In this document: positions 8,181 to 17,956 of the stretch, one piece after another
How positions within the stretch are numbered: position 1 is the stretch's first letter
Layout: every line of letters begins with the position of its first letter
DNA from: an uncultured Mucilaginibacter sp.
GTDB lineage: Bacteria; Bacteroidota; Bacteroidia; Sphingobacteriales; Sphingobacteriaceae
Direction of reading: 5' to 3'
DNA: 49,294 nucleotides
Assembly (NCBI RefSeq): GCF_903893715.1
Contig: NZ_CAITNG010000086.1
Coordinates: 1 to 49,294 of the forward strand
Notes under the pieces: model-generated
Seen by the model: only the letters and a program-made list of their open reading frames with translations
Databases searched by the model: none
Told to the model about the DNA's origin: nothing
Translations under genes and position numbers: made by a program

Positions 8181-8226
8181 TGTCCCATAAGGGTGTTTTA
8201 CACGGTTTAGTGCTAATGTGGTTATA

Positions 8227-8277
8227 GCCACGAAGGCACAAAGGCACTAATTTTTTGTGTCTTCGTGCCTTTGTGGC
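8227..8277. repeat. Octamer foldback between cimA and leuD
   Basis: The left arm 8227-8247 reads CACGAAGG, CACAAAGG, CAC (8-nt period). The right arm 8257-8277 reads GTGTCTTC, GTGCCTTT, GTGGC. The arms are nearly complementary over 21 bp with a T-rich loop. It could be a strong intercistronic RNA hairpin on either strand. Confidence 0.7.
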
Positions 8278-8285
8278 AAATAGTC

Positions 8286-8882
8286 TTAAAGCGGCAATTG
8301 CGCCGCAAACTCTTCTATTTCTCCCTTTATGCTTTGCAGGTAATCAATATCATCAAAACCATTGATCATGTTGTCCTTTTTGTACGGACTGATGTCGAAT
8401 TTCTCGCTCTCGCCGGTTGGTACCAAAGTGATGGTTTGCGCCGGAAGGTTGATCTCCAGTTCAGTTTTAGGGTCGGCATGTATAGCCGCGAATATCTTGT
8501 CGGCAAACTCAGGGCTAACTTGTACCGGCAATACGCCAATGTTTAAGCAGTTGTTTTTAAAGATGTCGGCAAAAAAGCTCGATACTACGGCGCGGAAACC
8601 GTAATCGTAAACTGCCCAGGCAGCGTGCTCGCGCGATGAGCCCGAGCCAAAGTTTTTACCGCCAAGCAATATTTTACCACTGTATTTCGGGTTGTTCAAC
8701 ACGAAATCGGCCTTAGGGCTGTTATCCGGGTTGTAACGCCAGTCGCGGAAGAGGTTATCGCCAAAGCCAACACGCTCGGTAGCTTTTAAAAAGCGGGCCG
8801 GAATGATTTGGTCGGTATCTATGTTTTCTATCGGAAGCGGTACTGCTGTGCTTTGCAATACCGTAAATTTATCGTAAGCCAT
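8286..8882 (-). CDS. leuD: 3-isopropylmalate dehydratase small subunit
   Basis: LeuD (198 aa) supplies the swivelling substrate-specificity domain for the LeuC Fe-S subunit. Together they isomerise 2-isopropylmalate to 3-isopropylmalate, and citramalate to 3-methylmalate when CimA is present. The N-terminus has NIDTDQIIPARFLK, and FGSGSSREHAAWA near residue 80 is the conserved phosphate/carboxylate loop. Length is normal for the family. It lies directly downstream of leuC (95-nt spacer with a repeat foldback). Confidence 0.95.
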   Translation of the reverse strand: MAYDKFTVLQSTAVPLPIENIDTDQIIPARFLKATERVGFGDNLFRDWRYNPDNSPKADFVLNNPKYSGKILLGGKNFGSGSSREHAAWAVYDYGFRAVVSSFFADIFKNNCLNIGVLPVQVSPEFADKIFAAIHADPKTELEINLPAQTITLVPTGESEKFDISPYKKDNMINGFDDIDYLQSIKGEIEEFAAQLPL

Positions 8883-8906
8883 AATTTCTGTTCTTTTTAA
8901 TATTTG

Positions 8907-8975
8907 TCAATAGTCGATGGTCCATAGTCCATGGTGAGATGAATATCCATGGTCTATCGACTATGGTCTATGGAC
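8907..8975. repeat. Heptamer array folding back on itself, word TCCATGG
   Basis: The left half is four 7-nt units (TCAATAG, TCGATGG, TCCATAG, TCCATGG, 8907-8934). The right half is four units of the inverse word (CCATGGT, CTATCGA, CTATGGT, CTATGGA, 8947-8974). The halves can pair to make a long imperfect hairpin between leuC and leuD. Confidence 0.75.
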
Positions 8976-8977
8976 TG

Positions 8978-10384
8978 TTAAACCAATTCTTCAATTAACG
9001 TCCTCGGATCAGTAACCACACCGGTAACGGCAGCCGCGGCGGCAACCAGCGGACTGGCCAGCATGGTGCGTGCACCGGGGCCCTGGCGCCCTTCAAAGTT
9101 ACGGTTTGAGGTACTTACCGCGTATTTACCTGCGGGAACCTTATCGTCGTTCATGGCCAAACAAGCGGAACAGCCTGGTTGACGCAATACGAAACCGGCT
9201 TCGGTCAGGATGTCCAACAAACCTTCTTCTTTTATCTGCGCCTCCACAATATGCGATCCGGGTACTAACCAGGCAGTAACGTTATCGGCTTTGTGTTTGC
9301 CTTTTACCAGGGAGGTAAACGCACGGAAATCTTCGATGCGGCCATTGGTACAACTGCCCACAAATACAAAATCAACCGGCTTGCCTATCATGTGATCGCC
9401 TTCGGAGAAGCCCATGTATTTTAACGATTTCTCGTAAGTAGCGGCACCGCCTTCCACATCAGCAGCATCAGGAATATCTTTCGAAATGCCCATGCCCATA
9501 CCCGGGTTGGTACCGTAGGTGATCATCGGTTCAATTTTCGAACCATCAAAAGTCAACTCTTTATCAAAAACAGCATCAGGGTCGCTTTTTAGGGTTTTGT
9601 AATAAGCTAAGGCTTTATCCCATGCTTCGCCTTTAGGGCTAAACTCGCGGCCTTTAACATAGTTGATGGTGGTTTCGTCGGGTGCTATCATGCCGCCACG
9701 TGCGCCCATCTCGATACTAAGATTACAAACCGTCATACGGCCTTCCATGCTCATGTTTTCGAACACATCGCCCGCGTACTCCACAAAATAACCTGTAGCG
9801 CCCGAGGTAGTCAATTGAGAGATAATGAATAGCGCCACATCTTTCGGGGTAACGCCAAAGCCTAATTTACCGTTCACATTGATGCGCATTTTTTTAGGTT
9901 TTGGCTGCATGATGCATTGCGTGGCCAAAACCATTTCCACTTCGGATGTGCCGATACCAAAAGCAATGGCACCGAAGGCGCCGTGCGTTGAAGTATGCGA
10001 GTCGCCGCAAACAATGGTGGCGCCGGGTTGGGTAATGCCATACTCAGGACCTACCACGTGAACGATTCCATTTTTTTGATGGCCCAAACCCCAATGGCTT
10101 ATGCCGTATTCATGAGAGTTGGTCTCCAAGGCTTGTAGCTGGTTGGCCGAAAGCGGATCGGCAACGGGTAAATGCTGGTTGATGGTAGGGGTGTTATGAT
10201 CAGCCGTGGCGAAGGTACGATTGGGGTATAAAACACCAATATTCCTGCTTTTTAAACCTAAAAAGGCTACCGGGCTGGTCACCTCATGTATCAGGTGCCT
10301 GTCGATAAAAAGGACATCGGGGCCGCCTTCAATTTTGCGTACCACGTGCTTGTCCCACACTTTATCAAATAATGTTTTGCTCAT
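8978..10384 (-). CDS. leuC: 3-isopropylmalate dehydratase large subunit
   Basis: LeuC (468 aa) is the aconitase-like catalytic subunit that binds a 4Fe-4S cluster. Cluster cysteines are visible in VGSCTNGR (about residue 345) and in [11 protein letters not shown] (about 405-410), the CxxC pair. [12 protein letters not shown] near residue 130 is a substrate-site signature. The start [15 protein letters not shown] is typical. It works with LeuD, encoded next downstream, in leucine synthesis and with citramalate-derived acids. Confidence 0.96.
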   Translation of the reverse strand: MSKTLFDKVWDKHVVRKIEGGPDVLFIDRHLIHEVTSPVAFLGLKSRNIGVLYPNRTFATADHNTPTINQHLPVADPLSANQLQALETNSHEYGISHWGLGHQKNGIVHVVGPEYGITQPGATIVCGDSHTSTHGAFGAIAFGIGTSEVEMVLATQCIMQPKPKKMRINVNGKLGFGVTPKDVALFIISQLTTSGATGYFVEYAGDVFENMSMEGRMTVCNLSIEMGARGGMIAPDETTINYVKGREFSPKGEAWDKALAYYKTLKSDPDAVFDKELTFDGSKIEPMITYGTNPGMGMGISKDIPDAADVEGGAATYEKSLKYMGFSEGDHMIGKPVDFVFVGSCTNGRIEDFRAFTSLVKGKHKADNVTAWLVPGSHIVEAQIKEEGLLDILTEAGFVLRQPGCSACLAMNDDKVPAGKYAVSTSNRNFEGRQGPGARTMLASPLVAAAAAVTGVVTDPRTLIEELV

Positions 10385-10427
10385 TTTATTATTGCTGATT
10401 GTGTATATGTACTATTCTTTGTGATGA

Positions 10428-11594
10428 TTATGCCATTTGTTTAATGCCGACCATCAGGGCGGTCAAATCGTTATCATCAATATCTAATTTGCTATCGGCC
10501 AGTACCAGGAAACGGGTGTAAGCATTGGCCAGCTCTTGTTTATCTAAATTATAACCTAAGCGCTCCAAATGGAACTTTAGGGCATGCCTGCCACTGCGCG
10601 CGGTAAGCACGATGGTAGCGCTTGGGAAACCAACGTCTTCAGGACGGATAATTTCATAATTCTCGCGGTTCTTCAGGAAACCATCCTGGTGTATGCCCGA
10701 GCTATGCGCAAAAGCATTGCTGCCCACAATGGCTTTATTGGGCTGTACCGGCATGCGCATTTGGGTGCTTACCATGCGGCTCAGTTCGTAAAAGTTTTTA
10801 GTGTTGATATTGGTATGGAGGCCTAAAATAGGGTGCGTTTTCAGGATCATCACCACTTCTTCTATCGAAGTGTTACCTGCACGTTCGCCGATACCGTTGA
10901 TGGTGCCTTCTATTTGGCGGGCACCGTTTTGCAGGCCTAATATCGAGTTGGCGGTGGCCAGGCCGAGGTCGTTATGGCAATGAACCGAGATAATTGCCTT
11001 GTCGATATTTTTAACGTTTTCCTTGAGGAATTTTATTTTTTCGCCGTATTGGTCGGGCAGGCAGTAGCCGTTGGTGTCGGGGATATTGACAACGGTGGCG
11101 CCTGCCGCGATGACCGCCTCTATCATTTGGGCTAAAAAGCGGATATCCGCACGGCCTGCATCTTCGGCGTAAAATTCTATGTCTTCGACGGATTTCTTCG
11201 CGTATTTCACCGCCTCAACGGCGCGCTCCAATATCTCTTCGCGGGTGCTGTTAAACTTGGTTTTGATGTGCATATCCGATGAACCAATGCCCGTATGGAT
11301 ACGCGGATGCTTGGCATAGGCCAAAGCCTCCACAGCGGCATCAATATCGCCTTTGTTGGCACGGGTCAATGCGCAAACAGTTGGGTTTTTAACGGCTTTT
11401 GATATCTCCACCACGCTTTGGAAATCGCCCGGGCTCGATACCGGGAAACCGGCTTCAATTATGTCGACGCCCAAAGCTTCCAGTTCGTGGGCTATTTCTA
11501 TTTTTTCGGGGGTTGTCAATTGGCAGCCCGGTACCTGCTCGCCATCGCGAAGCGTGGTATCAAAAACATAAACGCGGTTTGGATCGTGTAACAT
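10428..11594 (-). CDS. leuA: 2-isopropylmalate synthase lacking the C-terminal regulatory domain
   Basis: LeuA condenses 2-oxoisovalerate with acetyl-CoA, the first committed leucine step. The TIM-barrel motifs are [12 protein letters not shown] near the N-terminus, [12 protein letters not shown] (about 95), [10 protein letters not shown] and [10 protein letters not shown] (metal histidines, about 200). [11 protein letters not shown] (about 300) marks the subdomain region. At 388 residues it ends after subdomain II and lacks the allosteric domain of ~500-residue LeuA enzymes. Such short forms are common in Bacteroidota, and lack of direct leucine feedback is inferred. The paralogue cimA in the same operon keeps that domain. 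Confidence 0.93.
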   Translation of the reverse strand: MLHDPNRVYVFDTTLRDGEQVPGCQLTTPEKIEIAHELEALGVDIIEAGFPVSSPGDFQSVVEISKAVKNPTVCALTRANKGDIDAAVEALAYAKHPRIHTGIGSSDMHIKTKFNSTREEILERAVEAVKYAKKSVEDIEFYAEDAGRADIRFLAQMIEAVIAAGATVVNIPDTNGYCLPDQYGEKIKFLKENVKNIDKAIISVHCHNDLGLATANSILGLQNGARQIEGTINGIGERAGNTSIEEVVMILKTHPILGLHTNINTKNFYELSRMVSTQMRMPVQPNKAIVGSNAFAHSSGIHQDGFLKNRENYEIIRPEDVGFPSATIVLTARSGRHALKFHLERLGYNLDKQELANAYTRFLVLADSKLDIDDNDLTALMVGIKQMA

Positions 11595-11718
11595 AGTTTT
11601 TCCTTTAAAATTTTATTTATCGTAAGTGGTTTTTGAGTTGATTAGGTGAGCAGGTGTTTTTACCATCCATTCACTAAATCCACTTAATTAACCATTCACC
11701 TCTGCATTAATCAATCAT

Positions 11719-12474
11719 TCACTGCTTCACCGCAATGAAGCGCAATCTTTTATAATCCGAATACCAAATCCCCTTTTTATAATACAACGGGCGCAGTATT
11801 TCAGTAATTTCTTTCAGCATTTGCTGTTTTGTATCCGAAGGCACACCTTCGAAATATTGTTCGCCAAACATGGCAATCCATTTTGTTACACTTTGCTCGC
11901 CATCCTGCAGGGCAGTAGGACGGTCAAAATGCACGGCGAACGTTACGCGAAAACCATGGCTTTCCAACTCGCTGGTATATTCACCCAGGCTTGGGAAACG
12001 CCATATTTCGGTTTCGGCCTGTTTGCTGTAGCCGTGTTTAAGCAGTACCTGTTTGGTAGCTGCTATCAATTGCTGCACATTACCTTTGCCACCCATTTCG
12101 GCCACAAAACGACCGCCGGGTTTTAAACTATGGTAAACGCATTTTATCATGGCATCGTGGTTTTTTACCCAATGCAATGCCGCATTGCTGAATACGGCAT
12201 CAAAAGGCTCAGTAAAACTGAACCTTGATGCATCGGCAACACTAAACGATACTTCGGGATGGCTTTGCTTCGCCTTCTGTATCATTTCGGGCGAGTAATC
12301 GATACCTGCCACATCGGCACCCAAATCGGCGATTTGCTGCGTGAGGTAACCGGTACCACAACCCAAATCAAGGATACGCTCGCCGGGTTGTACACCCAGC
12401 AATTCCAAAACACTCTCGCCGTATTGGTATACGAAAGCATGTTTTTGGTCATATAGTTCAGCGTTCCATTTCAT
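11719..12474 (-). CDS. SAM-dependent methyltransferase (trans-aconitate methyltransferase-like) inside the ilv-leu operon
   Basis: This 251-residue class I methyltransferase has motif I ILDLGCGTGYLTQ (about 33-45), a GIDYSPEMI acidic strand, VADASRFSF and the SNAALHWVKNHD block. The last motif, together with KPGGRFVAEMGG, is reminiscent of trans-aconitate 2-methyltransferases (Tam), which methylate small tricarboxylic acids. It sits between ilvC and leuA on the same strand, so it is probably co-transcribed. From memory, the yeast homologue Tmt1 uses 3-isopropylmalate as a major substrate, which fits the location. Methylation of a leucine-pathway acid or repair of a dead-end product is my inference. 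It could also be an unrelated passenger. Confidence 0.8.
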   Translation of the reverse strand: MKWNAELYDQKHAFVYQYGESVLELLGVQPGERILDLGCGTGYLTQQIADLGADVAGIDYSPEMIQKAKQSHPEVSFSVADASRFSFTEPFDAVFSNAALHWVKNHDAMIKCVYHSLKPGGRFVAEMGGKGNVQQLIAATKQVLLKHGYSKQAETEIWRFPSLGEYTSELESHGFRVTFAVHFDRPTALQDGEQSVTKWIAMFGEQYFEGVPSDTKQQMLKEITEILRPLYYKKGIWYSDYKRLRFIAVKQ

Positions 12475-12481
12475 TGTTTGT

Positions 12482-12595
12482 TTTCACCGATTTAATTCAA
12501 TTTCACCGATTTTTTTTTAATAGCGATGGGTTTCAAACCCATCGCTATGGTAATATTGAGCAGCTTTCTGCTTTTAGCTTTAAGCTTCCAGCTTT
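12482..12595. repeat. Composite repeat spacer between ilvC and the methyltransferase
   Basis: Three elements lie in a row. TTTCACCGATT occurs at 12482 and 12501 (19-nt period). A near-perfect palindrome 12521-12547 pairs TAGCGATGGGTTT with AAACCCATCGCTA across one C. A heptamer array 12561-12595 reads CAGCTTT, CTGCTTT, TAGCTTT, AAGCTTC, CAGCTTT. Confidence 0.75.
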
Positions 12596-12597
12596 TT

Positions 12598-13656
12598 CTA
12601 TGCTTCTACCGGCTGGTTCTCAGGGCGTAAACTGCGTACAGTTTTGCCTGCCTGCCATAATTCGCTTTCGCGGAGTTCGGCTAATTCGGCATCCAGTTTT
12701 ACACGATAATCCGGTTGGCTGTTCAGGTCGATAGAACGTTGCGATTCTTTACCTGTGGCAACACTTTTGTACAATTCCTCAAATACCGGTTTAGTAGCAT
12801 CGCGGAATTTTTTCCACCAATCCAAAGCACCACGTTGCGCGGTGGTTGAGCAATTGGCATACATCCAATCCATGCCATTTTCGGCAACCAAAGGCATTAA
12901 CGATTGTGTTAATTCTTCAACAGTTTCGTTGAAAGCTTCTGAAGGTGAGTGGCCATTGGCGCGCAATACATCGTACTGTGCGGCAAAAATACCCTGGATA
13001 CATCCCATCAATGTACCACGTTCGCCGGTTAAATCGCTGTATACTTCTTTTTTAAAGTTGGTTTCGAACAGGTAACCGCTGCCTACAGCAATACCCAAAG
13101 CGATAACGCGCTCGAAAGCTTTACCTGTAGCGTCCTGGAAAATGGCGTAGCTTGAATTTAAACCACGACCTTGCAGGAACATACGGCGCAATGAAGTACC
13201 CGAACCTTTAGGGGCAACCAAAAATACGTCCACATCGGCAGGAGGCACGATGCCTGTTTGCTCTTTAAAGGTGATACCGAAACCGTGAGAGAAATACAAT
13301 GCTTTGCCCGGGGTTAGGTGTTTTTTAACGGTTGGCCATAAAGCAATCTGTGCAGCATCGCTTAACAGGTAGCAAATGATGGTTCCTTTTTCTAATGCTT
13401 CTTCAATTTCGAAAAGCGTTACGCCCGGTACAAACCCGTCGCGCACTGCCTTATCCCACGATTTTGAATCTTTACGCTGACCAACAATTACGTTGATACC
13501 GTTGTCTTTTTGGTTTAACGCCTGACCGGGGCCCTGAACGCCGTATCCGATAACCGCTACAGTTTCATTTTTTAATACTTGCTGCGCTTTAGCTAAAGGG
13601 AACTCTTCGCGGGTTACTACATTCTCTTCAGTGCCGCCGAAATTTAGTTTTGCCAT
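12598..13656 (-). CDS. ilvC: Ketol-acid reductoisomerase
   Basis: IlvC (352 aa) catalyses the Mg- and NAD(P)H-dependent isomeroreduction of acetolactate and acetohydroxybutyrate to the dihydroxy acids. This step is shared by the valine, leucine and isoleucine pathways. The Rossmann signature is VIGYGVQGPGQALN (about 34-47). The C-terminal knotted domain includes SDLTGERGTLMG (about 205), ETVEELTQSLMP (about 245) and YANCSTTAQRGALDW, which hold metal and substrate ligands. Class I length. It lies downstream of ilvN. Confidence 0.96.
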   Translation of the reverse strand: MAKLNFGGTEENVVTREEFPLAKAQQVLKNETVAVIGYGVQGPGQALNQKDNGINVIVGQRKDSKSWDKAVRDGFVPGVTLFEIEEALEKGTIICYLLSDAAQIALWPTVKKHLTPGKALYFSHGFGITFKEQTGIVPPADVDVFLVAPKGSGTSLRRMFLQGRGLNSSYAIFQDATGKAFERVIALGIAVGSGYLFETNFKKEVYSDLTGERGTLMGCIQGIFAAQYDVLRANGHSPSEAFNETVEELTQSLMPLVAENGMDWMYANCSTTAQRGALDWWKKFRDATKPVFEELYKSVATGKESQRSIDLNSQPDYRVKLDAELAELRESELWQAGKTVRSLRPENQPVEA

Positions 13657-13676
13657 TTTGTTTGTTTTTAATTTTT

Positions 13677-13766
13677 GATTTTACCGATGCTTTTTGATTT
13701 CACCGATTATTGTTGTTATTGATTTGATTTATATTGATTACTCTCTTAATTCTTGACTCTTGATTC
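13677..13766. repeat. 19-nt repeat plus heptamer array between ilvN and ilvC
   Basis: GATTTTACCGATG at 13677 and GATTTCACCGATT at 13696 are 19 nt apart. A heptamer tract at 13746-13766 reads TTAATTC, TTGACTC, TTGATTC and abuts the ilvN stop. The TTGACTC/TTGATTC word recurs at 14381-14394 and 48640-48674. Confidence 0.7.
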
Positions 13767-14369
13767 TCACATCGTAAACACCTTCTGCCCCTGGCCCAGG
13801 TATTCGTTTTCCATTACATCCTCACCCGGTTCAAGGCGCTCAAATTCGCGCAGTTTGCGGTTAAAGCCATCGCTGTCTTTAATGATGGCGATGCGGGCGC
13901 TGCGAACAAATTCAATCAGTCCGTAGGGTTGAAGGATAGCTACAAGGGCGTCGGTTTCTTCGCGGTGGCCGGTGGTTTCGAATATGGTATAGTCCTTACG
14001 GATAACCACAGCACGGGCGCCATTTTCGCGCAACAGGCGCTCAACGCTTACCTTTTCGGCGATGATATCAGTCGATACTTTGTATAGGGCCATTTCCTGC
14101 CAAATCACATCGGCATTGGTGTGGTAATATACTTTTAAAACCTCCACCTGTTTTTCTATCTGGCGGCAAACTTTACGCACCACGTCTTCCGTTTCGGTGA
14201 TGACGATATTGAAACGGTGGATACTGTCGACCTCGGAAGGTGAAGTGTTCAGGCTGTCGATATTTATTTTGCGGCGGGTAAATATAATGGCGATGCGGTT
14301 CAGCAAACCGATCTGGTTCTCGGTATATACCGTGATGTTATATTCCTGCTTATCTGTTAATTCACTCAT
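13767..14369 (-). CDS. ilvN: Acetolactate synthase small (regulatory) subunit
   Basis: IlvN (200 aa) binds and activates IlvB and confers valine feedback. The N-terminal ACT domain (about 8-85) begins YNITVYTENQIGLLNRIAII, and the second ACT-like half follows from about 95 (YKVSTDI...). This is the longer Bacteroidota form compared with ~165-residue proteobacterial IlvH. It is 24 nt downstream of ilvB, as expected for a two-subunit enzyme. Confidence 0.93.
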   Translation of the reverse strand: MSELTDKQEYNITVYTENQIGLLNRIAIIFTRRKINIDSLNTSPSEVDSIHRFNIVITETEDVVRKVCRQIEKQVEVLKVYYHTNADVIWQEMALYKVSTDIIAEKVSVERLLRENGARAVVIRKDYTIFETTGHREETDALVAILQPYGLIEFVRSARIAIIKDSDGFNRKLREFERLEPGEDVMENEYLGQGQKVFTM

Positions 14370-14373
14370 GATC

Positions 14374-14394
14374 TTTCTTCTTGATTCTTGACTC
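14374..14394. repeat. Heptamer array, word TTGATTC/TTGACTC, between ilvB and ilvN
   Basis: Units are TTTCTTC, TTGATTC and TTGACTC in 7-nt register. The same word family is found 600 bp away at 13746-13766. Confidence 0.55.
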
Positions 14395-16130
14395 TATTTC
14401 AACCTGATCTCGCTTACACTACATCCCTGTGGTACCATCGGGAATACATTGTTTTCTTTGGTTACCATTACTTCCAACAGGAAAGAACCTTTACAATCCA
14501 GCATTTCTTTCAATGCGCCGGGCAGGTCTGCGCGTTCGCTGATGGTTTTACCCGGGATGCCGTACGCACTCGCAAGTGTTACAAAATTCGGGCTCTGGAT
14601 ATCGACAAATGAGTAACGTTTCTCGTTAAACAGCTCCTGCCATTGGCGAACCATGCCGAGGAAACGGTTATTCAAAATAATGATCTTTACGTTGATGCCT
14701 GTTTGCATAATGGTGCCCAGTTCCTGGCAGGTCATCTGGAAACCACCATCGCCGATGATGGCGACAACTTCGCGGTCGGGTGTGCCAAACTTAGCGCCGA
14801 TGGCGGCAGGCAGGGCAAAGCCCATGGTACCTAAACCGCCGCTGGTAACATTGCTGCGGGTTTTATTGAAGATAGCATACCTACAGGCCACCATTTGGTG
14901 CTGACCTACGTCGGTAACAATAACTGCCTCGCCTAAAGTCAGGTCGTTTAGTTGTTTGATTACCTCGCCCATGGTCATTTCGCCCGAGGTTGGGTTCAGT
15001 TCTTTTTCGATAACGGCTTCAACTTCCTGGCGGGTATAGTCGTTAAACTTGGCCAGCCATGCGGTATGTTGTTTTTCTTCGACCAATGCAGTAAGTAATG
15101 GCAAAGTCTCTTTACAATCGCCCCAAACAGGTACGGTCGATTTTACGTTCTTATCGATCTCGGCAGGGTCGATATCCAAATGGACAACCTGGGCTTGTTT
15201 GGCGTATTTATCTAAACGGCCGGTTACACGGTCGTCAAAACGCATCCCTATCGCGATGAGTACGTCGCATTCGTTGGTTAATACGTTTGGCCCATAGTTA
15301 CCATGCATACCCAACATGCCTACATTTAGAGGGTGGCCGGTAGGCAAAGCGCCAGCGCCCAAAACGGTCCATGCGGCGGGGATACCGCTTTTTTCGACAA
15401 ATGTTTTGAACTCCTGTTCGGCACTGCCCAATATCACACCTTGTCCGAATAAGATAAATGGCTTTTTAGCCTGATTGATCAATGCGGCTGCCTGCTCAAC
15501 GTAAGAATGCCTAACTACCGGTTTTGGTTTATAACTGCGGATGTGATGGCATGGGGTATACCCTTCAAAATCGAATTTCTGTATCTGGGCGTTTTTGGTG
15601 ATGTCGATTAATACCGGTCCCGGGCGGCCGCTTTTCGCAATGTAGAACGCTTTGGCGATAGCCTCAGGTATCTCACGTGCATCAGTTACCTGGTAGTTCC
15701 ATTTGGTAACCGGGGTAGTGATGTTGATGACGTCGGTTTCCTGGAAAGCATCGGTACCTAAAAGGTGCGCGAATACCTGACCGGTGATACATACCAAGGG
15801 AGTGCTGTCTATCTGAGCATCGGCCAAGCCGGTGATCAGGTTGGTAGCGCCCGGTCCGCTTGTAGCGAAAACCACGCCCACTTTGCCAGATGAGCGCGCA
15901 TAGCCCTGACCGGCGTGTATACCACCTTGTTCGTGGCGAACAAGTATGTGTTGCAATTTGTCGTTGTAATCGTAAAGGGCGTCGTATATCGGCATAATGG
16001 CACCTCCCGGGTAGCCAAAAATGGTTTCAACGCCTTCTGTTATCAGTGCTTCCAATAATGCCACCGAGCCGGTAACTTCTACAGTTTCCTTCTTCGGGGT
16101 TTCCATTGTTATTTCCTGTGTAACTTCCAT
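14394..16130 (-). CDS. ilvB: Acetolactate synthase large (catalytic) subunit
   Basis: IlvB (578 aa) is the ThDP-, FAD- and Mg-dependent enzyme that makes acetolactate from two pyruvates, or acetohydroxybutyrate from pyruvate plus 2-oxobutyrate. The N-terminal ThDP half has GVETIFGYPGG and the activating Glu in RHEQGGIHAG (about 65). The central FAD region has GMLGMHGNYGPN. The C-terminal ThDP-phosphate motif is GDGGFQMT...NNRF (about 450-480). A ~17-residue N-terminal leader rich in Glu/Thr precedes the conserved GSVALLEAL; the exact start among MEVTQE and METPKK is uncertain. Second structural gene of the operon. Confidence 0.96.
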   Translation of the reverse strand: MEVTQEITMETPKKETVEVTGSVALLEALITEGVETIFGYPGGAIMPIYDALYDYNDKLQHILVRHEQGGIHAGQGYARSSGKVGVVFATSGPGATNLITGLADAQIDSTPLVCITGQVFAHLLGTDAFQETDVINITTPVTKWNYQVTDAREIPEAIAKAFYIAKSGRPGPVLIDITKNAQIQKFDFEGYTPCHHIRSYKPKPVVRHSYVEQAAALINQAKKPFILFGQGVILGSAEQEFKTFVEKSGIPAAWTVLGAGALPTGHPLNVGMLGMHGNYGPNVLTNECDVLIAIGMRFDDRVTGRLDKYAKQAQVVHLDIDPAEIDKNVKSTVPVWGDCKETLPLLTALVEEKQHTAWLAKFNDYTRQEVEAVIEKELNPTSGEMTMGEVIKQLNDLTLGEAVIVTDVGQHQMVACRYAIFNKTRSNVTSGGLGTMGFALPAAIGAKFGTPDREVVAIIGDGGFQMTCQELGTIMQTGINVKIIILNNRFLGMVRQWQELFNEKRYSFVDIQSPNFVTLASAYGIPGKTISERADLPGALKEMLDCKGSFLLEVMVTKENNVFPMVPQGCSVSEIRLK

Positions 16131-16136
16131 ATTTTT

Positions 16137-16219
16137 ATATTTCGGATATCGAATGTTCGATTTCGGATTTATTTTATTTGTGATTCTCTCTTTGCTTTCA
16201 GCTTTCGGCTTTTAGCTCT
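16137..16219. repeat. Two heptamer arrays between ilvD and ilvB
   Basis: 16137-16171 reads ATATTTC, GGATATC, GAATGTT, CGATTTC, GGATTTA. 16192-16219 reads TTGCTTT, CAGCTTT, CGGCTTT, TAGCTCT. The second array contains the ilvD stop codon (16212-16214), so the array reaches into the coding sequence. Confidence 0.65.
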
Positions 16220-17921
16220 CATCAGTAACGCAACCCTCTGCGGCGGTGCTTACCGATTTTGCGTATTTGTACAATAATCCTCTGCTGACTCGGAGCGCGG
16301 GCTGTTTCCATGCCGCTTTCCTTTTGGCAATTTCTTCGGGACTTATTATCAGGTTGATGGCGTTTGTTGTGGCATCAATAATGATCTTGTCATTATCCTG
16401 AACCATACCTATCAAACCGCCATCGAAACTTTCGGGTGTGATGTGGCCTACCACGAAACCGTGTGTGCCACCGCTAAAGCGGCCATCGGTAATCAAAGCT
16501 ACCGAACTGCCCAAACCCGCGCCAAATATGGCCGAGGTGGGTTTTAGCATTTCGGGCATGCCGGGTGCGCCTTTGGGGCCAACATTTTTAATAACCACTA
16601 CATCGCCGGCTTTAACTTTACCGCTTTGTATGCCGGCAATCAGTTCAAACTCGCCATCGAATACACGTGCGGGGCCTTCAAAGTGCGTACCTTCTTTGCC
16701 GCTTATTTTGGCAACGCTACCACCTTCGGCCAGGTTTCCGTATAATATCTGTAAGTGGCCGGTGGCTTTTATCGGGTTTTCGGAAGGGAAAATGATTTTT
16801 TGTGAATCGAAATCCAGTTCCGGAACATCGACCAGGTTCTCGGCAATGGTCTTCCCGGTAACGGTTAAACAAGTTCCATCTATCCAGCCTTTTTTCAACA
16901 GGTATTTCATTACAGCAGGTACACCGCCAATATTGTGCAGGTCTTCCATCATGTATTTACCGCTTGGCTTCATATCAGCCAAAACAGGGATACGGTTACT
17001 CACCGATTGAAAATCGTCCTGAGTTAATTTAACACCTACACTTTTTGCCATGGCTATCATGTGCAATACCGCGTTGGTTGAGCCGCCAAGTACCATAATG
17101 GTAACTATCGCGTTCTCAAATGCCTGGCGGGTCATGATGTCGCTCGGTTTAATATCTTTCTTCAACAATATCTTAATGGCTTTACCTGCCGCTAAGCATT
17201 CCGCTTTTTTGTCTTCGCTTAAAGCGGGATTGGAAGAGGAGTAAGGCAAGCTCATGCCCAAAGCCTCGATAGCCGCGGCCATAGTATTGGCGGTATAAAT
17301 ACCACCGCATGCACCGGCGCTTGGGCAGGCATTTTTTATAATGCCCATAAAATCGATATCATCAATTTGTCCGGCTATCTTTTTACCCAAGGCTTCAAAA
17401 GCCGATACGATGTTCAAATCTTCACCTTTATAATGGCCCGGTTTGATGGTGCCACCATATACCATGATGGACGGACGGTTTAAACGGCCCATGGCCATAA
17501 TAGAGCCCGGCATGTTCTTATCGCATCCCGGCAAGGTGATCAATCCATCATAATATTGAGCGCCGCATACGGCTTCTATCGAGTCGGCAATAACGTCGCG
17601 GCTCACTAAGCTATAACGCATACCCTCTGTGCCGTTGCTCATGCCATCGCTCACGCCAATGGTATGGAATATCAGGCCCACCAAATCCTCATCCCAAATG
17701 CCCTGTTTAACCAGCTTGGCCAAATCGTTCAGGTGCATGTTACAGGTATTGCCATCGTAACCCATACTTGCCACACCCACCTGCGCCTTCTTCATATCCT
17801 CGTCGGTTAAGCCAATACCGTAAAGCATGGCCTGCGCGGCAGGTTGGGTAGGGTCTTGTGTGAGTACTTTGCTGTACTTGTTCAGTTCGGTAGCGGCGAG
17901 CGTATCGTTAGTTAAACTCAT
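16212..17921 (-). CDS. ilvD: Dihydroxy-acid dehydratase
   Basis: IlvD dehydrates dihydroxy-isovalerate and dihydroxy-methylvalerate to the 2-oxo acids, common to all branched-chain amino acids. Fe-S ligand cysteines are visible in [18 protein letters not shown] and [10 protein letters not shown], and [11 protein letters not shown] in the C-terminal part is a family signature. The start at 17921 ([18 protein letters not shown], 569 aa) is preferred over the upstream extension at 17969, which would overlap the attenuator hairpin. First structural gene of the operon, 36 nt behind a terminator-like hairpin. Confidence 0.95.
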   Translation of the reverse strand: MSLTNDTLAATELNKYSKVLTQDPTQPAAQAMLYGIGLTDEDMKKAQVGVASMGYDGNTCNMHLNDLAKLVKQGIWDEDLVGLIFHTIGVSDGMSNGTEGMRYSLVSRDVIADSIEAVCGAQYYDGLITLPGCDKNMPGSIMAMGRLNRPSIMVYGGTIKPGHYKGEDLNIVSAFEALGKKIAGQIDDIDFMGIIKNACPSAGACGGIYTANTMAAAIEALGMSLPYSSSNPALSEDKKAECLAAGKAIKILLKKDIKPSDIMTRQAFENAIVTIMVLGGSTNAVLHMIAMAKSVGVKLTQDDFQSVSNRIPVLADMKPSGKYMMEDLHNIGGVPAVMKYLLKKGWIDGTCLTVTGKTIAENLVDVPELDFDSQKIIFPSENPIKATGHLQILYGNLAEGGSVAKISGKEGTHFEGPARVFDGEFELIAGIQSGKVKAGDVVVIKNVGPKGAPGMPEMLKPTSAIFGAGLGSSVALITDGRFSGGTHGFVVGHITPESFDGGLIGMVQDNDKIIIDATTNAINLIISPEEIAKRKAAWKQPALRVSRGLLYKYAKSVSTAAEGCVTDES

Positions 17922-17956
17922 TTTTTTGTTCGGTTGTAGAAATTTGGTAGTATAAA

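Noticed and set aside
16438..17010. 190-aa plus-strand ORF
   Set aside because: Antisense to ilvD, which has all conserved motifs; low-complexity Pro/Thr-rich product.
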